Shown here: positions 33,471-42,129 of the stretch, in pieces
How positions within the stretch are numbered: the stretch's first letter is position 1
How the letters are laid out: each line of letters begins with the position of its first letter
NCBI RefSeq assembly: GCF_006716095.1
Contig: NZ_VFOK01000001.1
Location: 1,829,375 to 1,893,374 of the forward strand
DNA length: 64,000 nt
Direction: 5' to 3'
Source of the DNA: Barrientosiimonas humi
Lineage (GTDB): Bacteria > Actinomycetota > Actinomycetes > Actinomycetales > Dermatophilaceae
Made by a program: the position numbers and the translations under genes
The notes under the pieces: generated by a model
Told to the model about the DNA's origin: nothing
What the model saw: only the letters and a program-made list of their open reading frames with translations
The model's database searches: none

Positions 33471-34778
33471 ATGCGTTGGTCACGGTCGTCAGGGGTGGCT
33501 GCGGTCGCAGCGTTCGGTCTCCTGCTCGCCGGGTGCGGCGACGACGGCAGCAGCGGCACGGGCGCGACGGGTGAGGGCAGCGGGTCCGGTGGCGCGCGCA
33601 CCATCACCTGGTGGGTCATGAAGGGCACCAACCCCGACTCCACCGCCTTCTACAGCGAGGTCAAGGCCGCCTTCAAGAAGGCGACCGGCGCCACGCTGGT
33701 CGTGCAGGAGGTGGAGTGGGCCGACGCGCACGACCGGCTGGTCCGCGCGTTCGCCGGCGGCGGCGGACCCGACGTCGCCGAGATCGGCTCGACCTGGACC
33801 CCGGAGTTCGCGGCCGCGGGCGGCCTGGTCGACCTGACCGGTCGGATCACCTCCAGCGGGCTCAACAAGGACCTGCTCCCGGCGCTGAAGGACTCGGCCA
33901 CCTACGACGGCAAGCAGTGGGGCGTCGGCTGGTACGCCGGCACCCGCGGCATCGTCTATCGCAAGGACATCTTCGCCAAGCACAACCTCAAGGTGCCGAC
34001 GACCTGGGCCGAGCTGCAGCAGGTCGTGAAGACCCTCAAGACCAAGGAGCCGGGGCTGCTGCCGATGCCGATCGCCGGCGGCAGCTCCTACGCCGCCGCC
34101 CCGTTCGTCTGGGGCGCGGGCGGCGACTTCGCCAAGCAGGAGAACGGCAAGTGGGTCGGCACGCTCGACAGCCCGCAGGCGCGCGAGGGCCTGTCGTTCT
34201 ACACCGGTCTCGCGACCAAGGACGGCTCCTCCAGCCCGGGCGCGGCGACCTGGAAGGAGACCCAGCTGCTGGACTCCTTCTCGCAGGGCAAGTCGGCGAT
34301 GGTCATCCAGGGCAACTGGACGCCCAAGACCGCGGTGGAGAAGAACCCTGACCTGAAGAACAAGATGGGCGCGTTCGCGATCCCCGGCAAGAACGGCGGG
34401 ATGGCCCCGACCTTCCTCGGCGGCTCCAACCTCGCGGTGCTGAAGACCACGAAGAACGCCGACCTGTCCTGGCGCCTCGTGCAGCTGCTGACCACCGGCG
34501 ACCTCGCGACCAAGTGGGCGACCCAGACCGGCTTCTTCCCCAGCACGACCACGGGCATGAAGACGTTCACCCAGAGCAACGACCCGCTGGTGCAGCCGTT
34601 CGCCAAGGCGATGACCGAGGCGGGCAAGAACGTCCCGAACGCGCCCCAGTGGGGCACCGTCGAGGGCGACAAGACGCTCACCCAGATGCTGCAGTCGATC
34701 CTCACCGGCACTCCGGTCGACGCCGCCACCAAGAAGGCGTCCGACGCGATCGGCAAGACGCTGAACAGCGGAGGCTGA
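33471..34778 (+). CDS. ABC sugar transporter substrate-binding lipoprotein
   Basis: A 435-residue family 1 extracellular solute-binding protein. The signal peptide ends in the lipobox LLAGC with Cys22 as the lipidated residue, followed by a Gly/Ser linker to about 42. The mature part has ITWWVMKG, PDVAEIGSTWTPEFAA, RGIVYRKDIFAKHNLKVPTT and AMVIQGNWTPK, all typical of carbohydrate-binding proteins. ATG 33471 follows GAAGGAGAGA. It is the first gene of a coupled four-gene operon with two permeases and a glycosidase. Confidence 0.92.
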   Translation: MRWSRSSGVAAVAAFGLLLAGCGDDGSSGTGATGEGSGSGGARTITWWVMKGTNPDSTAFYSEVKAAFKKATGATLVVQEVEWADAHDRLVRAFAGGGGPDVAEIGSTWTPEFAAAGGLVDLTGRITSSGLNKDLLPALKDSATYDGKQWGVGWYAGTRGIVYRKDIFAKHNLKVPTTWAELQQVVKTLKTKEPGLLPMPIAGGSSYAAAPFVWGAGGDFAKQENGKWVGTLDSPQAREGLSFYTGLATKDGSSSPGAATWKETQLLDSFSQGKSAMVIQGNWTPKTAVEKNPDLKNKMGAFAIPGKNGGMAPTFLGGSNLAVLKTTKNADLSWRLVQLLTTGDLATKWATQTGFFPSTTTGMKTFTQSNDPLVQPFAKAMTEAGKNVPNAPQWGTVEGDKTLTQMLQSILTGTPVDAATKKASDAIGKTLNSGG

Positions 34779-34784
34779 TCCGCG

Positions 34785-35681
34785 TTGCCGGTCTCCCGCT
34801 GGCGGCCGTGGCTCCTGCTGGCCGCGCCGCTCACGGTCATCGGTGTCCTGCTGCTGTGGCCGATCGTGCGCGTCACGATCCTGTCCTTCCAGCAGTACGG
34901 CCTGCGCGAGGTCATCGCGGGCCGGCCCACCTTCGTCGGGCTGGACAACTTCCGCGAGGTGCTGACCGGCGACTACCTGTGGTCGACGGTCCTGCCCAAC
35001 ACGCTGATCTTCGCCTTCGTCGCCGTCGTCGGCACGATCGTGCTCGGCACCCTGGTGGCGCTGCTGCTCCAGCAGCTCGGCACCTGGGGCCGGGTCGTCG
35101 TCATCGGCTCCGCGCTCGTGGCGTGGGCCCTGCCCGCGGTGACGGGGACGTACATCTGGGTCTGGATCTTCGAGCCCGACACCGGGATCGCCCGGAAGGT
35201 GTTCGAGGGCCTCGGCCTGATCGGCCCGGAGGGGTTCAACTGGTTCACCGAACGCTGGTCGTTCTACTCCATCGCCGCGATCAACGTGATCCACCACAGC
35301 TACCCGTTCGTCGCGATCACGATCTTCGCGGGCCTGTCGACCGTGCCCGAGGAGCTGCACGAGGCGGCCAAGCTCGACGGCGCCTCGGCCTGGCGCCGGT
35401 TCTGGTCGATCACCGTGCCGATCATGCGGCCGGTCTTCGCCGTGGTCACGATCCTGTCGACCATCTGGGACTTCAAGGTGTTCGCGCAGATCTACCTGAT
35501 GCCCGGCGGTGACGGCGGCAACGAGGAGATCTTCAACCTCGGCGTCTGGTCCTACATCACCGCCATGACCAAGACCGACTACGGCCTCGGCTCGGCCATC
35601 GCCGTGCTGCTCACCGCGGTGCTGCTGGTGATCACCGTGCTCTACATCCGTGCGCTCTTCCGGGAGGACGACCTGCAATGA
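34785..35681 (+). CDS. ABC sugar transporter permease (MalF/UgpA type)
   Basis: A 298-residue membrane protein with six hydrophobic segments (about 9-29, 70-93, 103-125, 155-177, 207-228, 262-284). The EAA loop that contacts the ATPase is visible as EELHEAAKLDGASAWRRFWSITVP at about 185-208. A TTG start at 34785, six bases after the preceding stop, is used. It ends with an ATGA overlap into the second permease gene. Confidence 0.92.
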   Translation: MPVSRWRPWLLLAAPLTVIGVLLLWPIVRVTILSFQQYGLREVIAGRPTFVGLDNFREVLTGDYLWSTVLPNTLIFAFVAVVGTIVLGTLVALLLQQLGTWGRVVVIGSALVAWALPAVTGTYIWVWIFEPDTGIARKVFEGLGLIGPEGFNWFTERWSFYSIAAINVIHHSYPFVAITIFAGLSTVPEELHEAAKLDGASAWRRFWSITVPIMRPVFAVVTILSTIWDFKVFAQIYLMPGGDGGNEEIFNLGVWSYITAMTKTDYGLGSAIAVLLTAVLLVITVLYIRALFREDDLQ

Positions 35682-36499
35682 ACCGCTCTCCGGCCGCCCG
35701 GCTGGGTCTGGGGGTCGCGGCCACCGTGCTGGTCGCGTTCACCCTGTTCCCCGTCTACTTCATGCTCACCACGGCGTTCAACGCGCGGGCCACCTCGGGC
35801 ACCGACTCGTTGCTGCCGTCGAACCTCACGCTGGACAACTTCGGCCGCGCGCTCGGCGAGGGCAAGTTCACCGACTTCATGGTCAACTCGGCGATCGTCA
35901 CGGTCGCCACGGTGCTGTTCGCCTGCTCCATCGCGCTGCTCGGCGCGGTGGCGATGGCCCGCTTCCACTTCCGCTTCCGCACCACGATGCTCGTGCTGAT
36001 CCTCGTGGTGCAGATGCTGCCCGCCGAGGCGCTGGTCATCCCGCTGTTCCTGCAGATGAAGGACCTGCGGATGCTCAACTCGCTCGCCGGGCTGGTGCTG
36101 GTCTACGTCGCGTTCTCGCTGCCGTTCGCGATCTGGAACCTGCGCGGCTTCGTGGCCGCCGTGCCGCGCGAGCTGGAGGAGGCGGCCTATCTCGACGGCT
36201 GCGGCTGGTGGCAGATGTTCCGCTACGTGCTGCTGCCGCTCGTGGTGCCCGGGCTGGTCGCCACCAGCGCCTTCTCGTTCGTGATGGCCTGGGAGGAGTT
36301 CACCTTCGCGCGCACCTTCCTCACCAACGAGGACCGGATGACCGTCGGCATCGGCCTGCAGCGCTTCTTCGGCCAGAACACCGACGACTGGGGCGGGCTG
36401 ATGGCCGCCTCGACCCTCGTCACGCTGCCGGTGATGATCGTGTTCGTCCTGGCCCAGCGCCGGCTCGGCTCCGGGCTGGTGCAGGGGGCGGTCAAGTGA
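35678..36499 (+). CDS. ABC sugar transporter permease (MalG/UgpE type)
   Basis: A 273-residue membrane protein with about six hydrophobic segments. Its EAA loop reads RELEEAAYLDGCGWWQMFRY at about 167-186, followed by VLLPLVVPGLVATSAFSFV. It pairs with the upstream permease to form the channel. No ATP-binding subunit follows, so the importer must use a shared ATPase encoded elsewhere, as is common for actinobacterial sugar importers. Confidence 0.92.
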   Translation: MNRSPAARLGLGVAATVLVAFTLFPVYFMLTTAFNARATSGTDSLLPSNLTLDNFGRALGEGKFTDFMVNSAIVTVATVLFACSIALLGAVAMARFHFRFRTTMLVLILVVQMLPAEALVIPLFLQMKDLRMLNSLAGLVLVYVAFSLPFAIWNLRGFVAAVPRELEEAAYLDGCGWWQMFRYVLLPLVVPGLVATSAFSFVMAWEEFTFARTFLTNEDRMTVGIGLQRFFGQNTDDWGGLMAASTLVTLPVMIVFVLAQRRLGSGLVQGAVK

Positions 36500-38022
36500 G
36501 CGACGCGGCCGAGCTGCGCCGGCTCGCCCACCGGGTGGTCATGCCCGGCTTCGACGGTACGTCCGCGCCGGCCTGGGTGCTCGCGGCGGCGGCCGAGGGG
36601 CTGGGCGGGGTGTGCCTGTTCGGCCACAACGTGCAGACGCCCGAGCAGCTGCGGGCACTGACCGACGAGCTGCACGCCGCCGGCCCGCTGCTCGTGGCCG
36701 TCGACGAGGAGGGCGGCATCGTGTCGCGGCTCGGCGCCATCGGCGGCTCGCAGCACGTCGGGGCCGCGGCCCTCGGCATGGCCAGCGACCCCGACCTGAC
36801 CCGCCAGGTCGCGGCCGCGATCGGGGCAGACCTGGCCGCCGCCGGGATCGACCTCGACCTCGCCCCGGTCGTCGACGTCAGCAGCGACCCCGACAACCCG
36901 GTGATCGGGGTGCGGGCCTTCGGCACCGAGCCGAGCGTCGTCGCGGAGCACGCGAGGGCGTACGTCGAGGGGTTGCGCGAAGCGCGAATCCTCAGCTGCG
37001 CCAAGCACTTTCCCGGTCACGGCGACACTCGGGTCGACTCGCACGTCGGGCTCCCCCGCATCGACGTCGACCTCGAGACGCTGCGGGCGCGCGACCTCGT
37101 GCCGTTCGCGGCGGCGGTCGAGGCGGGGGCCGACGTGGTGATGACCGCGCACATCGTCTTCCCCGCGCTCGACGAGCGTCCCGCCACGCTCAGCCGCACC
37201 GTGCTGCGGTTGCTGCGCGAGGACCTCGGCTTCACCGGGCTGATCACGTCCGACGCGATGGACATGCGCGCGATCGTCGACTCGGTCGGGCTCGCCCCGG
37301 GCTGCGTCGCGGCGCTCGATGCCGGGGTCGACCTGGTGGGTCTCGGCAACCCGGTGCTCGGCTCGCCCGAGGGCGACGACGAGACGACGTTCCGGTCGGT
37401 GGTCGACGCGGTCGTCGCGGCGGTCGGGTCCGGAGAGCTGGCGCCGGAGCGGCTGCGGGAGGCAGCCGGGCGGGTCGACGCCCTGGCCGCTCGCGGTGCG
37501 GCTCGCGGCACGGCCGAGGACGCGGCGGCGGTGCGCGCCCCACGGTCCAGCCCCGCCGACGAGGAGGCCGCGGCCCGGTCGCTCCGGGTGACGCCGTGCG
37601 CCGAGGCGGTGCGCGGATCGCTGCGCGGGACCCCGTCGATCGTCGACGTGCGGCGGCACCGCAACGTCGCCGGCGGACGCAACGCCGGGCTCGTCGGCGA
37701 CGAGCTGCGGCGCCGCCTGCCCGGCGCCACGATCACCCGCGCGTTCGAGGCCACCGGCGTCGTCGGCGGGCAGGCCGCGGGCGAGGTCTCCGAGGGCGAG
37801 CTGCCCGACCGTGCCGACGCGATCCTCACCGGGTCACCCTGGCTCGACGAGCGCGAATCTGCAGCGCTCGCAACGCTCCTCGCGCACAACCCCGACGCGG
37901 TGGTCATCTGCACCGGCTGGGCGCCCGAGGCGACGATGCTCTCCCCCGCCCGCAACGTCGTACGCACCTTCGGCGACAGTGCGCCGACGGCCCGGGCCGT
38001 GGCCGACCTGCTGGTGCGCTAG
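36496..38022 (+). CDS. Glycoside hydrolase family 3 (NagZ-like beta-N-acetylhexosaminidase)
   Basis: A 508-residue GH3 protein starting at GTG 36496 within the permease stop. The (beta/alpha)8 domain has KHFPGHGDTRVDSHVGLP at about 175-192, the NagZ-type loop with the His/Asp pair, and the nucleophile region ITSDAMDM at about 251-258. The last 160 residues form a second domain as in longer actinobacterial GH3 enzymes. No signal peptide is seen, so it likely cleaves imported amino-sugar di- or oligosaccharides in the cytoplasm. Its place in the operon links the importer to GlcNAc-type glycans. Confidence 0.85.
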   Translation: MSDAAELRRLAHRVVMPGFDGTSAPAWVLAAAAEGLGGVCLFGHNVQTPEQLRALTDELHAAGPLLVAVDEEGGIVSRLGAIGGSQHVGAAALGMASDPDLTRQVAAAIGADLAAAGIDLDLAPVVDVSSDPDNPVIGVRAFGTEPSVVAEHARAYVEGLREARILSCAKHFPGHGDTRVDSHVGLPRIDVDLETLRARDLVPFAAAVEAGADVVMTAHIVFPALDERPATLSRTVLRLLREDLGFTGLITSDAMDMRAIVDSVGLAPGCVAALDAGVDLVGLGNPVLGSPEGDDETTFRSVVDAVVAAVGSGELAPERLREAAGRVDALAARGAARGTAEDAAAVRAPRSSPADEEAAARSLRVTPCAEAVRGSLRGTPSIVDVRRHRNVAGGRNAGLVGDELRRRLPGATITRAFEATGVVGGQAAGEVSEGELPDRADAILTGSPWLDERESAALATLLAHNPDAVVICTGWAPEATMLSPARNVVRTFGDSAPTARAVADLLVR

Positions 38023-38055
38023 CCAGCGCCAACCCCGCCCGCCCCGAACACGGCT

Positions 38056-38124
38056 GCTGAAACGCAGATCGAGCGCTCTGACCGTGCTGCAGCGGAGTCA
38101 GAGCGCGGTAACCGCGTTTCAGCG
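38056..38124. repeat. Complex palindromic element, copy B
   Basis: A 69-bp dyad with outer arms CTGAAACGC/GCGTTTCAG, inner arms GCGCTCTGAC/GTCAGAGCGC (perfect 10 bp) and the central palindrome GCTGCAGC. Same layout as copy A at 30489-30558; here the inner arms are perfect, while the CAGTTTCAG segment after the left arm of copy A is changed. Confidence 0.82.
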
Positions 38125-38185
38125 CGGGGATGCGCGGCGGCAGCCTCCCGCCCACCCGCCTGTGGTCGACGCCACATCCGCCCCG

Positions 38186-38213
38186 TTTGCACTCATCGCG
38201 CCTGGAGTGCAAA
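38186..38213. promoter_or_regulatory. TetR-type operator upstream of tetR/MMPL genes
   Basis: TTTGCACTC (38186-38194), 10 bases and GAGTGCAAA (38205-38213) form a perfect 9-bp inverted repeat ending 10 bp before the GTG of the TetR gene. A further half-site CTGCACTC follows at 38215-38222. This fits autorepression by the TetR protein, with the MMPL gene downstream included. Confidence 0.75.
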
Positions 38214-38223
38214 ACTGCACTCT

Positions 38224-38862
38224 GTGTTGAAGAGTGCCAATCCGAACCTGACGGCCGCGGACCAGCGACGACTGGCCCGCCGCCTGCAGATCCAGGACGC
38301 CGCGCTGGAGCTGGTCATGCAGCACGGCTACGACGGCTTCACCATGGACGACCTCGCCGAGGCCGCCGGCGTCAGCCGGCGCACGCTGTTCAACCACGTC
38401 GCCGACAAGGAGTCCTCCGTCCTCGGGCCGATGGAGGAGGACGAGGACATCCCCGTCGTCGCGGAGTTCCGCGCGGGCGGCCCGACCGGCGACCTGATGC
38501 AGGACCTGGTCATCACCGCGCAGCGGATCATGGACGAGGCGCAGGAGGAAGACACCTGCGCCGTCGAGCGGCACCTGCGCGTCGAGGACGCCATGCGTCG
38601 CGACCCGAAGCTGATGGCGCTGGTGGACGCCCGGTTCGCCCGGTTCACCGCGCTCGCCGCCGAGGCCATCTGTGCGCGGCAGCAGTGGCCGGACGACGAT
38701 CTGCGCGCCCGCGCCATCGCCACCGCCCTGCTCGCGCTGATCCGGCTCAGCCTGGAGGAGCTGCGCGACCGCCCCGACAACCCCGGGCTCGGCGACGCTT
38801 TCCGCGAGGTGATCGCCGCCTTCAACGACTGCGCCGACATCGCTCGGCCGCCGTCCGCCTGA
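38224..38862 (+). CDS. TetR-family transcriptional regulator
   Basis: A 212-residue protein with an N-terminal helix-turn-helix at about 18-65 (QIQDAALELVMQHGYDGFTM, DDLAEAAGVSRRTLFNHVADKES). The C-terminal ligand-binding part resembles regulators of exporters. GTG 38224 lies next to an inverted repeat that it would block. It precedes an MMPL exporter by 83 bp on the same strand; sensing an exported lipid or drug is likely. Confidence 0.9.
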   Translation: MLKSANPNLTAADQRRLARRLQIQDAALELVMQHGYDGFTMDDLAEAAGVSRRTLFNHVADKESSVLGPMEEDEDIPVVAEFRAGGPTGDLMQDLVITAQRIMDEAQEEDTCAVERHLRVEDAMRRDPKLMALVDARFARFTALAAEAICARQQWPDDDLRARAIATALLALIRLSLEELRDRPDNPGLGDAFREVIAAFNDCADIARPPSA

Positions 38863-38945
38863 CCCGGCGCGCCGATCCGGCCGCGCCGACCCGAACGCTC
38901 GAACCCGAAACCCCTTAGCCCACAGACTTTTTCGAGGAGATCCCC

Positions 38946-41270
38946 GTGGCCACCATGCTCTACCGACTCGGGCGGACGGCCTACCGCCGTTGGCCGCTCG
39001 TGCTCGTCGGATGGCTCGTCGCGCTGCTCGCCGTCGGCGGTTTCGCCGCGACGCAGTCGAAGCCGATGACCAACGAGTTCACCATCCCCGGCATCCCGTC
39101 GCTGCAGGCGGCCGAGACCCAGCAGGAGCTGTTCCCCGGCAGCAAGAGCGCCGACGAGCAGGTCGACGGCCAGGTCGTCGTGCAGGCGCCGGCCGGGAGC
39201 ACCCTGGCCGAGCAGCCGTACAAGGGCCAGGTGGACCGGCTGGTCACCGAGCTGCGCGGCACGCCCCAGCTGGCCCCGGGCGCGCAGGAGCAGATCGTCA
39301 GCCCGGTCGTCGCCGGGCCGGCACAGCGGCAGCAGATGGTGAGCGCCGCGACGAAGCAGGGGGTGCCGCAGGCCGTCGCCGAGCAGAACGCCCAGACGCT
39401 GTCGCCGCTGTCCCAGGACCGGCGTACGGGCGCCATCACCTTCTCGTTCGACACCGACGACCCGATGTCGGTCGAGCCGGCGACCCAGGCGTACGTCGAG
39501 CGCGCGGTGGAGCGCGCCGACGCGGACGGCCTGACCGTCGCGGCCGGCGGTCGCGGCATGGAGAAGCCCATCAAGCCCGGGGCGACCTCGGAGATGATCG
39601 GCGTCGGCATCGCCCTGATCGTGCTCGTGCTGACCTTCGGGTCGCTCGTCGCCGCTGGGCTGCCGATCCTGACCGCCATCACCGGCGTCGGCCTCGGCCT
39701 GCTCGGGATCACCGCTGCCACGGCGTTCTTCGAGCTCGCCGACACGACGATCACCCTCGCCTCGATGATCGGTCTCGCGGTCGGGATCGACTACGCGCTG
39801 TTCATCCTGTCGCGATACCGCACCGAGCTGCGGCACACCGACGACCGGGCGCACGCGATGGGCCGCGCCCTCGGCACCGCCGGGTCGGCCGTGGTCTTCG
39901 CCGGGCTCACCGTCGTCATCGCCCTGTCCGGGCTGTCGCTGCTCGGCATCTCCATGCTGACCTCGATGGGGCTCGCGGCCGCGGCCACCGTCGTCATCGC
40001 GGTGCTCGTCGCGCTGACCCTGCTCCCGGCGATCATGGGGCTGCTGAAGCACCGGGCGTTCGCCGGCCGCATCCGCCGCGACCCCGCCGCGTCCGACAGC
40101 GACCACCACTCGGTGAACGGGTCGGTGCGCCTCGGCCGCACCATCCGCCGCGCGCCGTGGCTCGCGGCCCTGCTCGTCGTCGTCGGCCTGGGCGCCCTGG
40201 CGCTGCCGGCGCAGAACATGTACCTCGGGCTGCCCTCCGACGCGACCGCCGAGGTCGGCACCAGCGCCCGCACCTCGGCCGACCTCGTCGCCGACGGGTT
40301 CGGCGCCGGCCGCAACGCCCCGATGGTCGCCGTCGTCGACGCGCGCGAGCGCAGCGACGACCCGCAGTCGCGCGCGATGTCGTTCAACGCCGTCGCCCAG
40401 TGGGCGGCGAACGACCCGGGCGTCGCCAACGCCCAGGTGGTCCAGGTCAACGAGTCCAGCGACGGCGGGATCGTGCTGATCACCCCGAAGACCGGCCCCG
40501 CCGACCAGGCCACCGACGACCTGCTGCAGCGGCTGCGCGACGGGCAGGGCACCATCGAGCGCTCCAGCGGCACCGACATCGGCATCACCGGCATGACCGC
40601 CATCCAGGCGGACATCTCCGAGAAGCTCAACGACGCCCTGCCGGCCTACCTCGCCATCGTCGTCGGCCTCGCGCTGCTGCTGCTGGTCGTGGTCTTCCGC
40701 TCGATCCTGGTGCCGCTGCTGGCCACCGGCGGGTTCCTGCTGTCGGTGCTGGCCACGCTCGGCGTGACCGTGAAGATCGTGCAGGACGGCCTGTTCGGCA
40801 TCTTCGACCCGCAGCCGATCATGAGCTTCATGCCGACGATCCTCATCGGCATCGTGTTCGGGCTGGCGATGGACTACCAGGTCTTCCTGACCACCCGGAT
40901 GCGCGAGGCGTACGTGCACGGCATGGACGCGCGCGACGCGGTGATCGACGGCTTCCGGCACAGCGGCCGGGTCGTGACCGCGGCGGCGCTGATCATGATC
41001 TCGGTGTTCGCGGCGTTCGCCTTCCAGGACAACGCGCTGATCTCCTCGATCGGCGTGGCCCTCGCGACCGCGGTCTTCCTCGACGCGTTCCTGGTGCGCA
41101 TGGTGCTGCTGCCCTCGCTGCTGCTGATGCTGGGCGACAAGGCCTGGTGGATGCCGCGCTGGCTGGACCGGATCCTGCCGTCGGTCGACGTGGAGGGTGA
41201 GGCACTGACGAAGTCGCCGCCGCGCCACCTCGCCGCCGAGGACCGGGACGGCGAGCCGAGCCAGGTCTGA
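38946..41270 (+). CDS. MMPL-family RND transporter
   Basis: A 774-residue membrane transporter with the two-fold repeat of MMPL proteins. Each half has one helix, a large outside loop and a block of about five helices; the first block lies at about 218-370 and the second at about 565-720. Family segments are SMIGLAVGIDYALFILSRYR and IGIVFGLAMDYQVFLTTRMR, both carrying the charged residues (D..Y) needed for proton coupling. The last 30 residues are a hydrophilic tail. Such proteins export lipids, siderophores or drugs. GTG start after CGAGGAGA. Confidence 0.92.
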   Translation: MATMLYRLGRTAYRRWPLVLVGWLVALLAVGGFAATQSKPMTNEFTIPGIPSLQAAETQQELFPGSKSADEQVDGQVVVQAPAGSTLAEQPYKGQVDRLVTELRGTPQLAPGAQEQIVSPVVAGPAQRQQMVSAATKQGVPQAVAEQNAQTLSPLSQDRRTGAITFSFDTDDPMSVEPATQAYVERAVERADADGLTVAAGGRGMEKPIKPGATSEMIGVGIALIVLVLTFGSLVAAGLPILTAITGVGLGLLGITAATAFFELADTTITLASMIGLAVGIDYALFILSRYRTELRHTDDRAHAMGRALGTAGSAVVFAGLTVVIALSGLSLLGISMLTSMGLAAAATVVIAVLVALTLLPAIMGLLKHRAFAGRIRRDPAASDSDHHSVNGSVRLGRTIRRAPWLAALLVVVGLGALALPAQNMYLGLPSDATAEVGTSARTSADLVADGFGAGRNAPMVAVVDARERSDDPQSRAMSFNAVAQWAANDPGVANAQVVQVNESSDGGIVLITPKTGPADQATDDLLQRLRDGQGTIERSSGTDIGITGMTAIQADISEKLNDALPAYLAIVVGLALLLLVVVFRSILVPLLATGGFLLSVLATLGVTVKIVQDGLFGIFDPQPIMSFMPTILIGIVFGLAMDYQVFLTTRMREAYVHGMDARDAVIDGFRHSGRVVTAAALIMISVFAAFAFQDNALISSIGVALATAVFLDAFLVRMVLLPSLLLMLGDKAWWMPRWLDRILPSVDVEGEALTKSPPRHLAAEDRDGEPSQV

Positions 41271-41287
41271 GTCGAGCCCGGCCCGGG

Positions 41288-41914
41288 TCAGTCCGGCAGG
41301 CGTACCAGGTCGACCAGCACACCGCGGGAGAACTCGCGCGTGGCCACCACGCTCAGCAGCGGAGGGGTCGCGAGCTGGTCGACCTGGTCGCGCGTCCCGA
41401 GCTGGAGCACCCCGTGCCCGCCGGGGAGCAGGTGGTCGGCCATGGCGCGCAGGCAGGTGCGGGCGACGTCGAGGCCCTGCGCTCCCCCGTCGATCGCGAC
41501 GGGTGGGTCCTGCGGGAAGCGGGTGATCTGCGCGTGCGGGACCCACGGCGGATCGGCGAGGACGATCGCGAACCGGTCGTCGGGGTCGAGCACCTCGTCG
41601 ATCCGGCCGCGGCGGGTCTGCACCTGGCCGTCGAGCCCGGCCGCGCGGGCGTTGGCCTCCGTCTGGCGCACCGCGACCGGGTCCTGGTCGACCGCGAGAA
41701 GCGACCGACCGGTGAGCCGGGCCGCGAGCAGGCCGATCTGGCCGGCGCCGCAGCACAGCTCCAGCAGGGCCCCGTCGGGTGCGTCGGCCGCGAGCTCGGC
41801 GGCCCACTCGGCCTGAGCGACGGTCCACTCCCGGGGCTGCAGCAACCGGTCGTCGGCGACGATGCGCAGCCCGCCGAACGCCGTGACCGAGGCGCCGGCC
41901 GCGGCGTCGCTCAC
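41288..41914 (-). CDS. Class I SAM-dependent methyltransferase (PrmC/small-molecule type)
   Basis: A 208-residue methyltransferase. Motif I reads LLELCCGAGQIGLLAARLTG at about 50-69, the acidic strand LLAVDQDPVAV follows, and motif IV is VLADPPWVP at about 113-121. NPPY/DPPW-type motifs are typical of enzymes methylating nitrogen atoms, including HemK/PrmC. The target is unknown. GTG 41914 overlaps the CDGSH gene stop by four bases (GTGA), so it is the third gene of the diiron-oxidase operon. Confidence 0.85.
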   Translation of the reverse strand: MSDAAAGASVTAFGGLRIVADDRLLQPREWTVAQAEWAAELAADAPDGALLELCCGAGQIGLLAARLTGRSLLAVDQDPVAVRQTEANARAAGLDGQVQTRRGRIDEVLDPDDRFAIVLADPPWVPHAQITRFPQDPPVAIDGGAQGLDVARTCLRAMADHLLPGGHGVLQLGTRDQVDQLATPPLLSVVATREFSRGVLVDLVRLPD

Positions 41915-42129
41915 CGCGGCTTGCGGATCGGTGCGGAGCTGCCGGTCGACCGCAGCAGCTTGTGGGTGCCGTCGCACCAGGGCGCGCTGCCCGAACGGCC
42001 GCAGACGCACAGCGCGACGACCGGGCGCGACACCTGGTGCTCGTTGCCCTCGGCGTCGGTGACCGTCGACGCCCCGCGCACGAGCAGCGGGCCGTCCGGG
42101 CACGGCTGCACCGAGATGTCCCCGCTCAT
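41911..42129 (-). CDS. CDGSH iron-sulfur domain protein
   Basis: A 72-residue protein with the CDGSH motif CVCGRSGSAPWCDGTHK. The expected [2Fe-2S] ligands are C41, C43, C52 and H56, giving the three-Cys/one-His site of mitoNEET-like proteins. The upstream part (PLLVRGASTVTDAEGNEH) is typical of the short bacterial versions. Such clusters are redox-active and labile. It overlaps its neighbours on both sides by four bases, which places it tightly between the oxidase and the methyltransferase. Confidence 0.93.
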   Translation of the reverse strand: MSGDISVQPCPDGPLLVRGASTVTDAEGNEHQVSRPVVALCVCGRSGSAPWCDGTHKLLRSTGSSAPIRKPR

